DNA from: Heligmosomoides polygyrus polygyrus
Lineage: Eukaryota > Nematoda > Chromadorea > Rhabditida > Heligmosomidae
Reading direction: 5' to 3'
NCBI GenBank assembly: GCA_947396885.1
Contig: OX377204.1
Coordinates: 44,937,139 to 45,001,138, forward strand
DNA: 64,000 bases
The notes beneath the pieces are model-generated. The model searched no databases, was not told the DNA's origin, and was given only the letters and a program-made list of their open reading frames with translations. Positions within the stretch are counted from its first letter, which is position 1. Every line of letters begins with the position of its first letter. A program made the position numbers and the translations under genes. Of this stretch, positions 40,171-52,244 are shown in pieces.

Positions 40171-40620
40171 TTGGTGCCATGAGCATGAGTTGACCACTAT
40201 GGGAGTAAGAGTAGAAGGGGAACCTCGAGGGTGAAGAACCAACAGCGACGAGGAAAGACCAACCTGGAGAAAGGATTGGGATGGGAGACCAAGAAGGAGG
40301 AGGCAATGAGGAGGAACCAGTAGGATATTACCAATAAGGGGGGGGCAGTAAGGGGGACCATCAAGGCGATCCATAACGAGGGGACCAGTAAGGTAGGCCG
40401 GGTGGTGGATAGGAGAATGAAACGCGAAGCAAATGCGACCGCGTAGTCCCCAGAGACGCAGGTGGGAGATGCAGGGGATGGACTCCTTGCTCCTGCCGTG
40501 TCGAATTGACTTGATCACTGTGCATGAGTGTGTTTGCGCCCGTGCGGACTGTAACTGTGTCGGCCCGGCTAAAAGATTGCACTCGGTAGACTGGGAGTAC
40601 ATGTAAGGCGATTCGAGGCC
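40171..40620. other. Minisatellite B remnants; no gene
   Basis: Contains AGGAACCAGTAGG, GGGGGACCATCAAGG and GGGGACCAGTAAGG units. The minus ORF at 40063-40602 reads through repeats and is not considered a gene. Confidence 0.45.
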
Positions 40621-40706
40621 GCCTTGAGTCTCGCCCCGTCCCTTCGGGCAGTATGGCTGGCTGCCCGTAGTTCTTCGCCCGCTTGACAGAACCTGACTAG
40701 CTACCC

Positions 40707-41739
40707 ATGTGTACTCCAGTTAAACACAACAGCACTAAAGGGCCTTATTCCCCTGACCCTGAAAGAGCCACCATTTCTACAGCGATGAGAACAATGAGTA
40801 AGGAGAGGCTGATAAAATCTCAGGGCCTAACCAGGCTGCGCAAATTAAGAAGGACTAGGATGACGATCTGTACTTACAACGCCCGCACACTCGCATTTGA
40901 AGCGTCCGTCGAGGACCTGATGATGAAACCAGGAAGATCAAGTACGACGTCATCGGACTGACCGAGACGAGAAGACACTACGCCCTACACGCCGCCTACG
41001 ACTCCGGAGAAGAACTGTTCCTCGGAACATGCGACAGCGGGGGAGTAGGCGGCGTTGGCGTCCTCGTCAACACGCACTTGCCCATGAACATCGATTCGTA
41101 CGAGTCTCTGACAACCCGAATCGGACGTCTGCGATTGAAACGATGTGGTTCCGTGCCAGCTTTGACTGTGTTCGTCGCGTATGCCCCAACATCCGACTAC
41201 GACGACGAAGAGGTCGAAGCCTTCTACGTGGAGCTGGAGAAGTTCTATAAGGAAGATCACACCTTCTACAAGGTGATCCTCGGCGACTTCAACGCCAAGA
41301 TCGGACCGCGAAGGTCGCCGGAAGAACTTCACATCGGAACCCACGGTTTGGAGTGGAACGAGCAAGGTGAAAGGCTGTCTGAGTTTATCATGTCGACCAA
41401 GACCATCCATGGAAACTCGCAATTCTAGAAGCCTCCCTCCCTACGATGGACCTGGGAATCTCCCGGGGGCCAGTTCCACAACGAGATCGACCACATCATC
41501 TTCAACCTCAAGTATTGCCTGACCGACGTCTCCGTTGTCCCCAAGTTCTACACGGGATCGGACCATCGCCTCCTTCGCGCAAGGTTCCGCTTTTCGCGAC
41601 AAGGAAAGAAGGCCGCGAGATTCAAAAAGAGGAGTTCCAGAACGACCATCAACTGGTACATGTACACGTCTCTTGCCGGCCTTTGGGAAAATACCGTCAT
41701 AGACAACATTGACGAGGAATACGACCGCTTCGTGCGATA
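40707..41739 (+). pseudogene. RTE lineage B endonuclease domain
   Basis: An AP-endonuclease that would nick the target DNA. It shows TICTYNARTLA, a one-base frameshift near 40930, then VIGLTETRR (catalytic Glu), GVGVLVNTHL, VFVAYAPTSDYDDEE, GDFNAKIG (Asp, Asn) and GSDHRLLRARF (Asp-His). One nonsense codon (TAG at about 41426, in SQF*KP) lies between. The frame is cut at 41739 by the inverted-repeat element. With one shift, one stop and the insertion it is inactive but not ancient. Confidence 0.85.
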
Positions 41740-42299
41740 CAATACCGGCCTTAACTTTTGGTCTTTGGGCGAAAAAAGCGAAAAAACGCCTTTTTCGCCG
41801 CTTTCCTGTAGCGCTCTTCAAATTGAACACATTGTAAATTAGAACGCATATTCGTGATCAGCACCGAGCCCTCTTCCCGATGAGCTGAAAAGCGCATGGC
41901 GTGCGCCTGAAAGACAGTTCAGTGAGCTAATTTCTCCTCTGCGCGGTTGACCCCTGTGCTCGCAGAAGATAATTACACCCACAGCTCCCAAGTGGTGATG
42001 CAGGAAGAGAAACGCCTATTAAAGCCTATTTTCTACCTTCCATACTAGTACATTGTGCTCTGGATTCCCTGGCATTTCACGATCACAGTAATGTGTCCAC
42101 TTTGGAGGACTCTAATTTTGGAGTTTCAAGTCTATGTGTGCTTATACTCATTTATCCCGCTAAACGTTAATGTTGAAATCTTGCTGCGAAAGTGGAACCT
42201 TTGAGGTTGAAATCACTAGTAATTATGCGCTGGCAAAGTTGCCAACATGACACTTTTTTGCAGTTAACCGCTCACTTTTCGAATGATTAAAGAGGACAC

Positions 42300-44500
42300 A
42301 AAATCGTTTCTCTGATGAGATAAACATGGGTATTTGTAGGCCAATGAAGACACCTTATAGCCTCCATAGGTGGGATTTCGAGTAGGCTGGAAGACATTTT
42401 GACCACGTAGTTACGATGCAAACTCACCCAAATGCTGACTGAGTGTCATCTAAAAAATTGTTCAAAAACGGAAAATAGTTTACGAGCGCATTCCCAAGTT
42501 AATTCTGAATTGAAGAGTGGTTCGATTTCAAATTTTCGCTCTTTGGAACAGGTTTATTACAAGTGAAATGTCCAATAGCCCTGGTCAGGACCCAGATTAG
42601 CTCCGGAGCCGTCCACTCTCCTGCCTCTGTGACAATTCGCGCCAATTGAGGACGCCGTAAATCGCCGTAAACTAGAGTCTTCACACTTACGGTGCCGCGG
42701 CGCCATATTGCTCCTTCTAAGCAAGGGTGTAGTAGAATACACGGTGTTCAAAACAAGGTTTGGATAACTACGACCTTTCCCTTTTATTTAACATGCCTGC
42801 ATTTTCTATCTCGTATCTAAAAGACTACTCTAATTCGTTCTCCTTTAACAGCGCAAAATTCTTGCCTTCGTTTTCCCAATCATTCTCTTATTATTTCTCA
42901 CCTACAGCACATCCCAGGCTTTCATTTCTGTTTGACCGTTGACTTCCATTAAATTTTTACAATAAAAATATTTATTAGGATTACGGCCAAGCAACGGACA
43001 TAACCAAATCTTGCTCAAATGCGCCACGACGTACATGTATAGGAATCTGGAAGAAAATTTAATTTTTATGTGGCTTATGCTATGATTTGCGATGGGCAGT
43101 CAATCCACGAGTGTTTGGTCCTTACCACACAAGTCTGGTATCTCCATTCATCGTTCGAAATCGAAATTCGGAAAACTGATTTACGAGTGGCAATCGATCT
43201 TCTATGAGGTACTCTTCACTCTGCCTTTTTCGAAATTCGTCCTAGGCTATCCACTCAGCGTTAGGCTCAAGACTTCAATGTTTGCGCTGTGTCTCAATGA
43301 TCCAACCAGCTGGTTGAACTACAAAAATACCCGCTTTTTAGTGCATCGTAGCGTTTTTAGAGAAGGCTTTCGAACTCTTGACTTTCCCTAATTTTGTATG
43401 TATGTCTATTTTCAAAATGTCTGGAATTGATTGGGCGCCAAGTGGCTCCGTGAAGAATTTACATTGGAACGCTGCCGCACGTGACACATTGTGTTTAAAA
43501 CTGTGCAAGCATGGAATTTTATGCCACACTGATGTTCTGTACTCTTCCTGCGATAGAACATGACCATTATCTGACGTTGATAGGCACTCATTCGTCGTTT
43601 GACGTACGAAGGTACCCATTCGATATATGGTGACACCCCGGTGTTGATTGACGTCAGCGGTTTCTTTTACATTTTTAATCTCATCAAATCTTCCTAACCC
43701 GTGCGGTTCGAAATCTTTCCTATCTGCACGAAGTTGGTTTTCTGGGCCTCACATGAAGTAACATCCCAGCGTTGACCCCTGGCCTGCCTACTACACAAAT
43801 ATGCAGCTTTAACATGTGCTACGCCACTTGTACGGATAACTAAGGAAACGTTGGAGGCATCTTTTGAAGGATATTCTTAATTCGGATATTTTTGGAATTG
43901 ATATTAATCTTGAAAATCTAGCAGGAAATGATTACGTTCAATTGTGTGCTTAAAATTTTTTAACCTTGCTGATTACTAATAGTTTATTTAAAAACAGCGT
44001 CTCTTCCTGCAATTTAACGCTCACGATCCGCTGACTAAAAAGAATGTTAAATGCGATAAGGATGAAATGATTGGTACTCAAATACCACTCTCCGTGTGGA
44101 GTAGTACACGATTGCTCAATTCATTCAGGTTTCACCTGATGCCGAAGACCGACTGTCAGTACTTGCTTGAATAATATTCTTCAAAAAGTAGAGGAAAGTA
44201 GTATACCAATTAATTTGATGGCAATTCTGTTAGGATTAGGTCTTCATGTTCGTTCGGTTTTTGCGAAAGGCTTAACCATCTAACGTTATTTAGGCACAGC
44301 GCATGCATACGAACATTGAAGTCTTGAGCCTAACGCAGAGTCGAAACTCTAGGAGGAATTTCAAAAAGGCCGGAGTGAGGAGTACCTCACAGAAGATCGA
44401 GTGCCACTTGGCGTAGCCATATCATACGAAGGCATGACCTCCTGGATCTGACATTCAGGTGTGAACAAGACGTGGCGGCGCCTCGACCTAGCCGAAGAGC
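42300..44500. other. Interior of the 9.2-kb element; no gene
   Basis: Short ORFs (60-99 codons) on both strands, none with a domain or splice chain. The sequence is AT-rich. No repeat ends are recognised until the SINE fragment at 44519. Confidence 0.4.
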
Positions 44501-44518
44501 AGACAGCCCAACTCCATC

Positions 44519-44603
44519 CGCAATTGTCTCCACGACATCCCGTAGAAGTAGAATGCGTAGCGCTACACGCACGGTTGCTTGACTAACGCTGTATCTTTTA
44601 TTT
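44519..44603 (+). mobile_element. tRNA-derived SINE, copy 5 (3' fragment)
   Basis: GTCTCCACGACATCCCGTAGAAG and TAGAATGCGTAGCG, then ACTAACGCTGTATCTTTTAT. Only the last 85 bases are present. Confidence 0.7.
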
Positions 44604-45160
44604 TGGCCTGTTCAAACCTGCACAATTTTAATGTCATAGCCGATGGCTTCATCACACCTGGTTGCAGGGAAAAGGATCCCCACCCAGTTTGAGTGGAAAA
44701 TGCAAATGACCATGAGAGGGGTTATGTGTGAGTATAGCTTTGCCCATGACCCGCAAATCAGTCATGAACTGCAGCCAACTTATATCAATTTGCTCGACAA
44801 AGCTGGAAGTCATTTCGCTAGCTCGAAGAATCAGAAATCGGTCAGTGCCCACTACTAACCAGGGTCAGTTAACGTTTTGTGATCCCGCCAAGAAATGCTA
44901 TCACATTTCGGTTTCGAGACGTAAGCCATAGCACCAACGACATAACATTCTGAAATTTTGCACTGATTTCAAGATGCATAACTAGCGATAAAAGTTTGTC
45001 GAGTAAACGGTTTTAAAACTGCCGGAATATTTTAAAACAACATCATGTAGATGTATAATTCTGGAAATTTAAGACCCTATAAATTTTACAAAGGATATCA
45101 CTGAATAATACCATGCCTTCTTACGTACCCATTAAAGAGAGTGATAAGGAGAAAAATAGG

Positions 45161-45450
45161 ATTAAAGATGGCGTTACTAAGCCTTTTTGGAATGCGCTAC
45201 GCATTTTACTTCTACAGGATGTCGTGGAGGCGATATGATTGCGTGCTTGGTCCTCACAATGGCTTTCGGCAGCCATTCAATGAACAAGTCAATGCTTCGC
45301 TCTTCCAAGACAAGCTTGGTGGCAGCTCACCGACCCCGGAGGGCTGGAAGGCTCGGTTGAGGCGGGTTAGAGCGGGAGATCCGAACCAAGGACCTGGTAT
45401 CGGGTGCACGTGGCAGCAGGCACCACTTCCTACTATGCTACACGCGTTCA
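45161..45450 (-). mobile_element. tRNA-derived SINE, copy 6
   Basis: Near full length on the minus strand: head GCGTGTAGCATAGTAGGAAG, B box CCTTGGTTCGGATCTCC, body AGCCTTCCAGCCCTCCGG, end GCCATCTTTAATCC. Diverged from copies 3 and 8 by roughly 15-20% by eye. Confidence 0.8.
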
Positions 45451-45745
45451 AGTCAGTGACGCCTTCATAAACGCAAGGTGCACCTCACCCTTTATCTTGC
45501 TGGGACCACTGGTCTGCCACATACATAGATGAGCAACTATCTTACTGTAATATCTAGGACAGCGGTTGTGGTTTCCTGCTTCCTGGTGAAGCTGATCGAA
45601 TTATTATATTTTCCAGCGCGGTTCGCACTACCATTGGCGTATGACACCTAGGTATTGGTTTCATACTCCACCACGACTGAATTCTAAGCCACCGTAGCTT
45701 AGATGCAGTATGGGTTTCCTTGGTCAACAACTACCTAAGCAACTT

Positions 45746-46010
45746 GGGCGCGTAGGAGCGAGGTCGGAGGTGGCGCCAGGTGTCCCGTGCAATCGATTCC
45801 AGGCTGCTTGTGCGGGTTACCCACCCAGGCATCCAAGCCTTCCACCCCTTCTACGAAGGATAAAACACTGAGCTGCCCATTGGCAGGCCACTACCATGCA
45901 TTGCAAGGACCAAATACGCATTCAAATTGTCTCTACAGCACACCGTAGAAGTTGAATGCGGTGCACCCAGAAAGGAGATTGATTGACGCCATCTTTCAAC
46001 CCTTCCATTA
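45746..46010 (+). mobile_element. tRNA-derived SINE, copy 7
   Basis: Eroded head GGCGCGTAGGAGCGAGGTCGG, body ATCCAAGCCTTCCACCCC, GGCAGGCCACTACC, CCAAATACGCATTCAAATTG, end ACGCCATCTTTCAACCC. Old copy. Confidence 0.65.
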
Positions 46011-46068
46011 TATCCCTCAGGATTCATCTCTGCGCTCTAGCAATCCGCTTATCTTTTCAGGGTCAGTT

Positions 46069-48760
46069 CAGGGTCAAGCGTGGGGTTCGATTTTTGCCGA
46101 AAATTTACGACCCCCCCCCTCCCAGAGTGGGTCTGGTACGACCCCCCCCGCCTTGTGTAAACCTCCGTTTTATTTCCTATCCGCATCGAATTTTTTAAAT
46201 TTTTTTATGCGGTTTTTGTACCGTTTAATAGGTCCTTCTTTCCAGGTGCAGCATCGACTGGGTCAGATTAGTTCAAGAAAGAGTGTTACTAAGCAACTGT
46301 TTGATTTAGTAATTTGTTAGAAAAAACGCTGATAAAGGTTTTGTGTATGTAATCTTTTGATAATAATATTTTGTTTGTTTACAGTTGAAAGTAAAGCACT
46401 TTTGAGAGCAGTTGTCAAATTAATCACAACGAGTTCAACTTTTCAGGCTTTCCGAGCATCTCGTGGACACGGCACATTTTTGTACGTGAAGAAGCAACAT
46501 CTGCATTCGAAATTGTACTCTGTACAATGCCGAGTGCTAATTTCTAAAGCTGACTTAAGTGCTTTCTCAACAAATTTTTTTTTTAGTCACTCGGAAGCGA
46601 TGACGGAACGGCAACCGCGATGACGGATGGATTTTCCAGGAATGCCTACGAAGGCGTGGAGTCTATCATTCGTCCCGCAAAGTTGTAAAAAATAATATAA
46701 AAATGTTTCAAATAAAAATTGTATTACTTGTTAAAAATAAAGATTTTCTGCACTCAGATTTGGAGTCAATGAGAAGTTTCCATTTTTCAGTTTTTTTTCG
46801 GGAAGTCACGGATGCGACAGTTTTCTGCCTGAACGAGCGACATCTAAGTCCTAAATTGCCGTCTATAAAATTTGAATTGTCAATTGCTAAGGAAAAATAA
46901 GTGCTTTTCCTACAAGAAAAATAAGTGCTTTTCCTCCTTTCCTATGGTTAGAAAGCATCTTTCCTCTATTTTTCAAAAAACAATTGGCATTTTTGAATTT
47001 CGAAAAAAGAACCGAGTTATGATCATTTTTATGAAATGACTCCAGTGTCGACGGTGCAGAGTCTACGAGCAGTTCTTCACAAATTTGATCATAATTCGGT
47101 CCGCTTTTTGAAATTCAAAAATCCCAATTGCTTTTTGAAAAATAGGAAAAAGATGCTTTCTAACCATATAAAAACCAGTTTTCAAAAAAGGGATCTTCAT
47201 ACGGGGCGAGGGGGTTCGATTTTTGGCACGTATTTTTGCAACAATGGACCAGAATTCGAACCCCACCCGCCCCCTATGAAGACCTCCCTGATGAAAACTA
47301 ATTTCTATATGGTTTGAAAGCGCTTTTCGTCTCGTTTTCAAAAAGCTATTAAATCTTTTAATGTTCGAAAAACTTACCGGGATATAATTATTTATACAAA
47401 ATCACTTCAATTTTTTTCGCTCAAAAATCGAAAGCCTCAGCCCCGTATGAAGATTTACTTCTTGAAAACAGATTTTTATACTGTGTAAAGGCTCTTTTCT
47501 TCCGGTTTCTAAAAATTCTTTGGCTTTTTCAAATTGTGGAAACTTACCGAGTTATAGTCATTTTTGCGAACGTCGAATTTCGTCGCTCCCATGACGTCGG
47601 TGCCATATCGACCAGTGGTCGATCCAATCTATTCGTTTCAGAAAACCATGATTTTTACACTGTGCATTGAACAAGACCTGTTAATTTTTGCGGCAAGATT
47701 TCAACTGTGTGCGCGATCTGGTTCAGGTAAAAAATTATTTTTCATGAAACATGAGAATTTGCAAATCGATCTTCCCTGATCATATCGGAGATCACTGCGA
47801 AGAAGCTTAGTTTTTGATTGTATATTAATCACATCTTGAACTCTAAGATGGCACAGTTTTCACTCTCTGATGCTCTTCCTCCAGAAGGTAGAAATTTTTT
47901 GCCGCGAGAAGTCAATCCTTCAGTGGCGATCGGTGATATCGGATAACGCATTGGCTCCACGTAACCTACCATATTTCGGAGTTTGTGCGACACTCTGAAA
48001 AATTCACAAAGCTTTTAGAACAATAAGAAGAGTGGGTTCTACGCTTTAAAAAGCAGGCTGTAAAAATAGCGGCCTCCATGTAATTAACGGTGTCGAAAAA
48101 TTTCGGCAAATCATACAAATCGGAGCGTCTGTTCATACAGTGGATCCTTTCAGAAAAACAGGTTTTATTACCGTTGTCAAACTGTGGATTAAAACTTTAT
48201 TGCGTACAACTCCACTTTCTGATGCTGTTTCCTGCAAAAGAGAGAAAATTAGTTCCGTGACAAGTCCATCCTCCGGTTGCCATTCGGTCATCGCTTCGAA
48301 GAGTGCTTCCAAAAATCTTGTAGGAAAAGCACTTATTTTTCCTTAGCAATTGACAATTCAAATTTTATAGACGGCAATTTAGGACTTAGATGTCGCTCGT
48401 TCAGGCAGAAAACTGTCGCGTCCGTGACTTCCTGAAAAAAAAACTGAAAAATGGAAACTTCTCATTGACTCCAAATCTGGGTGCAGAAAATCTTTATTTT
48501 TAACAAGTAATACAATCCTTATTTGAAACATTTTTATATTAATTTTTACAACTTTGCGGGACGAATGAGAGACTCCACGCCTTCGTAGGCATTCCTGGAA
48601 AAAACAAAACAAAAAAATTAAGAATTAAAAACATCACCTAAAAACCTGAAGAATAAGAGAGAATCCTCTGCCAAAACCGGAAGAGCACGACCCCCCCCCT
48701 CCAGACGAGGCCACAGTACGACCCCCCCCCTTCGATTCCCGAACCTCAAGCTTGACCCTG
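46069..48760. mobile_element. Palindromic hAT-like element, copy 1
   Basis: CAGGGTCAAGCGTGGGGTTCG and, inverted, CAGGGTCAAGCTTGAGGTTCG bound 2,692 bases. GGTCAGTT is duplicated exactly (46061-46068, 48761-48768). Within it, 46640-46925 and 48310-48605 are near-identical inverted arms, and the axis is near 47065 (TTATGATCATTTTTATG against CAAATTTGATCATAATTC). The left arm has an internal deletion relative to copy 2. The arms consist of diverged subunits of roughly 150-200 bases (ACCGAGTTATRATCATT, TTTTCAAAAAG, GTATGAAGA). No transposase. The 8-bp duplication and CAGGG ends fit hAT. Confidence 0.85.
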
Positions 48761-48768
48761 GGTCAGTT

Positions 48769-49263
48769 GCTCAGTGCCCTGTTTCAGCTTCACGTTCGAG
48801 AGGCAACAGGCACTGTGATTGAACTGCGCAATGGTTTACGTGAATCGGTCTAATAGTTTTATGAATTTAACAAAAAAGTCACATTCGCAATGTGTGTTAA
48901 GAAAAATTTCTAGGTCGTTTGAATCGAATTGTCAACAATTGAAAACAACGAAGGTTTCTCCATCTTTAACAGTTTCGATGTACATTTTAAGGTGCTGGTA
49001 ACTAACGAGTTTCTTGAAACGCTAGATGCTGGGGATGCTCCATGCACCCTTTTACCATATTTGAATAATTGAGCGGGCAAATACAGTTTACTCATTATCA
49101 AAGTTGCTTTCAGGATACCCATGTCTCTTACTGAAATTGCTTCTGTTGCTTATAGATCTACAGGCACGTAAATAGTAACTACCAAGTATCTAGCCAGTAT
49201 CTAAGCTAAGCATAAAAATATTGTGCAAGTCAAACGGATGGTAATTCACTTCGTTCGACTTAA
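48769..49263. other. No gene seen
   Basis: Part of the 9.2-kb element interior. A few ORFs of 60-70 codons without domains. Confidence 0.35.
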
Positions 49264-49399
49264 GGCCTTTGTCATACCGTCGCTCACCCCGAGCGACGCC
49301 TAATGATATGCTCCCATATCGATCGGGCGGCGCGATGGAATCGATATGGGTGCGTGTCATTAGGCGTCGCTCGGGGTGAGCGATGGTATGACAAGGGCA
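49264..49399. mobile_element. PIF/Harbinger-like MITE (palindrome), 3-bp TSD
   Basis: GGCCTTTGTCATACCGTCGC and the inverted TGCCCTTGTCATACCATCGC arms of about 50 bases (CTCACCCCGAGCGACGCCTAA) bound 136 bases, with TAA on both sides. It is an almost perfect hairpin. The ends resemble the 11966 and 32080 MITEs only in type. Confidence 0.75.
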
Positions 49400-50410
49400 T
49401 AAGAAATTTTGCAACTTTCTTTGAGATAAAGTGCGCAGGTGCAATCCATGCAAATTTTCTTTTATTTATCTGAAATGCGGCGTCTTTAGACTGGAAAGTG
49501 CCCGGTTTAAAAAGAAAACGATCCTGTCTATAATGAAATTGGCTCAGCGATTGTGATTAAGAATCTCAATATAAAGATATAATAAGGACAACCATTTCAA
49601 GTGGACTTGGAGGAGGCGGAATATCGAACAGTCCTCAAGAGATCGATTGGAGTTGTTTTATTGCTAGCAAACTGCCAGTAGGTATTGCACGGCGGTGCGA
49701 GCCAAGCAAGGGTCGTCGGCAATACGGCCGCTAAGTGTCCGGACACCAGCCTCGCAAACCCACCGAGCTCAAAAAGGTGAAATATCGATCAACTTGGATT
49801 TAGAACGGATTGTAGTGTCAGAAAGCTGTTTACGAGGGTAAATCCATCAACCTAGCCGTTTTCTCAACCAGAAACAGCTCGAGGAACAAATCGAGGAAAG
49901 CAAGAAAAATGTGCGAAAATTCGTTTATGTAATTGCTCCAATTTATCGCTTCTGACGGAGCCACTGTTAAATGCTGTTAGGCCTCAAAATCCGACTGGGG
50001 ATACTATCTACCTAGATAGGTAGTAGCCCTTCCTTAATAATACAGGTCTTACAATCCATTTAAAATGATGAAAATCGTTTTCCACAAACGAAAAGTGACA
50101 AACTTGTGGATGAATAAATAGACCTTTCTCCTAGTTCTAATCAGTCGTATGCTACACATGAAAAGAACTTTTCCTAGTTATTTCCTTAAAGCTAAAGTTT
50201 TTCATAGGAATAAGCACTGGGTGAGGAGCGATGACCTGTAATGGAACATTCCCTGACTTTAGATTATTACCTGTGGAAGACTACTATAAAGAGTTTTTTA
50301 GGTCTCCAAATCCCTGTGTTTCTTTCCTTAAAGAAAGGTTTCTGTAGCCACTTCATCATGGAAATAGTGCGCATTTCACCTCTGAAGGTTTCCCTTTGCA
50401 ACTTTATCTT
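49400..50410. other. Interior of the 9.2-kb element; no gene
   Basis: No domain-bearing ORF. ORFs at 50241-50506 lie at the start of the right inverted arm on both strands. Short strings such as CCTAGATAGG are simple palindromes. Confidence 0.35.
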
Positions 50411-50918
50411 GACTATTACGTTTAACGGGATAGGTGAATATAAGAACACACAAATTTGATATTTTAAAATTAGAGTCCTCCAAAGTGGACACATTTTCTG
50501 AAACAAATGCCAATTGAATTGTCGGTTCCTTTAAAAATTACATCATTGTGATCGTGACATGCCAGGGAATCCAGAGCACAATGTGCTACTATATAAGGTA
50601 GAAAATAGGCTTTAATAGGCATAATCTCTTCCTGCATCAGCTACTTCGCAGAAGATAATTACACCACAGCTGGGAGCTGTAGTGTAATTCTCTTAATTAC
50701 AGAGGTCAACCGCGCCAGGCAGAAATTAGGTCACTGAACTCTTTTTCATGCGCTCGCTATGCGCTTTGCAGCTCATCGGGAAGAGGGCTCGGTGCTGATC
50801 ACGAATATGTGTTTCAATTTACAATGCGTTCAATTTGTAGAGCACTACAAGAAAACGGCGGAAAAGGCTTTTTTTCGCTTTTTTCGCCCAAAGACCAAAA
50901 GTTAAGGCCGGTATTGTA

Positions 50919-51850
50919 GTGCTAAGGAAGCCGAGAGCTTGCAGACCACCAAGAGACGTCTGTCTCCAGAAACTCTCGAGCTGATACGCCAGCGTGGAGC
51001 AGCACGAGTGTCAGGCAACTATCAGCATCCGAGCTTGCGAAGCTATGCAGAGCGGCGATAAAGGAGGATCTTAAGGAGAGAATGGCGGAAATGTTGGCAG
51101 AAGCTGCAGAGACAGGGTTGTGCATCTGCAATCTGCGAAGTTCGCCAGCTTCAAGGCCTAGATGACCCCTCTCCGACGTCCTGACAAAATGGTTACCTCT
51201 TCCAGAAGGACAATGGGACAATTCCATCCACGGCTTCTACTCCGATCTCTTCGATGACCTCCTGTCCCATGCCATTTTCCGCAGAATGGCTGCGCCGTCC
51301 CCTCTGTTCTCCCTTCCGAGATCCGACACACCATGTCGTCGGTGAAGAAATGTACAGTCCCGACAGGATCAGACCCGAACACTTGAAGAACATCCCGCCA
51401 GCGCTCATCACCCCCCTAGCTGTCGGAGTGCACGGCTCCATCTCAGTGGAAGACCAGCAGGACCGTCTTGCTGTACAAGAAGGGACGTGCACGACATTGG
51501 CAACTACCGCTCTATCTGTCTTCTGTCCGTGATCTACAAGCTGTTCACTCGTATGATCCTGAATAAGAATAGCAGAACGCTGGGGGAGGACAGCCATGCG
51601 AACAAGCAGGATTTCGGAAAGGATTCAGCAGGGTCGACCACACACAGCATTATGAAGCTCATCAAAGTGTCGAGAGAGTACAAGAGCCGCTGCGCCTTAG
51701 GTTCATCGACCTGAAGAAGGCAATCGACTCCGTCGAAGCTGAAGCGGCCGTCGGAGCCCTGCTCACTTAAGGCCTTCCTACTCAGCACATAGCCAGCATT
51801 ACCTAAAACGCTGCAGAGTACGAGGCAATCTTCTATGAAACCCAAGAGAG
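50919..51850 (+). pseudogene. RTE lineage B linker and first part of reverse transcriptase
   Basis: Reads KEAESLQTTKRRLSPETLEL, then RQRGAARVSGN, and with several frameshifts DRIRPEHLKNIPPALI (RT entry motif), HDIGNYRSICLLSVIYKLFT (RT motif), LIKVSREYKS and a decayed FIDLKKAIDSVE, where the catalytic region should be. It ends at about 51850 before YADD. Strongly degraded, more than the 41-kb part. Confidence 0.8.
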
Positions 51851-52244
51851 AGCTGGTCACAACCCCCCCCCCCCCCAAAAAAAAAGTCGCGATTCACACC
51901 CTTTCGATTCTCGCACCTCAAGGTGATGCTGCTCTCCAGTGAAGAAAAATGAACATGAGAAATTTAACAGTTGCCCTTTTATCTCATTTGAAGACATTTC
52001 GTACTAAAGGTGACATCGAAATAGAATCGGCCGCCTTGGCATAATCTAAATAAGAAACAAAGATAAAGCTTCATTTGTTCAGTTTTCTGTGACACAGTGG
52101 AAGAGTAGCGACCGGGGCAGACGTAATTGACTTCCATCCATGAAAAGTAATACTGTGGTTCCCGGAGAAGATTACTGCCAATATGGTAGCCGCTACTTCG
52201 CTTGTGGTCGTCAATTAAAAGCCTTTTCGTGATGGATATCAGAC
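51851..52244. other. Spacer with C tract and TIR fragment
   Basis: A 14-base C tract (51863-51876) is followed by TTCGATTCTCGCACCTCAAGG. This resembles the right end of the palindromic family (TTCGATTCCCGAACCTCAAGC), so it is a likely fragment of a third copy. No gene. Confidence 0.45.

Larger units (their letters stand above)
41740..50916. mobile_element. 9.2-kb long-TIR element, TA target duplication, non-autonomous
   Basis: CAATACCGGCCTTAACTTTT at the left and its complement at the right, each flanked by TA (41738-41739, 50917-50918), interrupt RTE lineage B. The inverted arms extend at least 430-500 bases (for example TTAAAGCCTATTTTCTACC and CACTTTGGAGGACTCTAAT against their inverses near 50600 and 50470). 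No transposase ORF is visible in the 8-kb interior, which has been filled by SINEs, a palindromic hAT-like element and a MITE. CARTACCG ends and TA also mark 21388-24640, so both may belong to one superfamily. Confidence 0.8.
40621..51850 (+). mobile_element. RTE-type LINE, lineage B, split by a 9.2-kb insertion
   Basis: The 5' UTR and endonuclease part (40621-41739) and the linker plus first RT part (50919-51850) lie on the same strand and read in the expected order on both sides of TIR element 41740-50916. The 3' RT half is missing after about 51850, where a 14-base C tract starts. Its protein differs clearly from lineage A (EN motif TICTYNARTL against TLNVGTLTGR). Confidence 0.8.
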
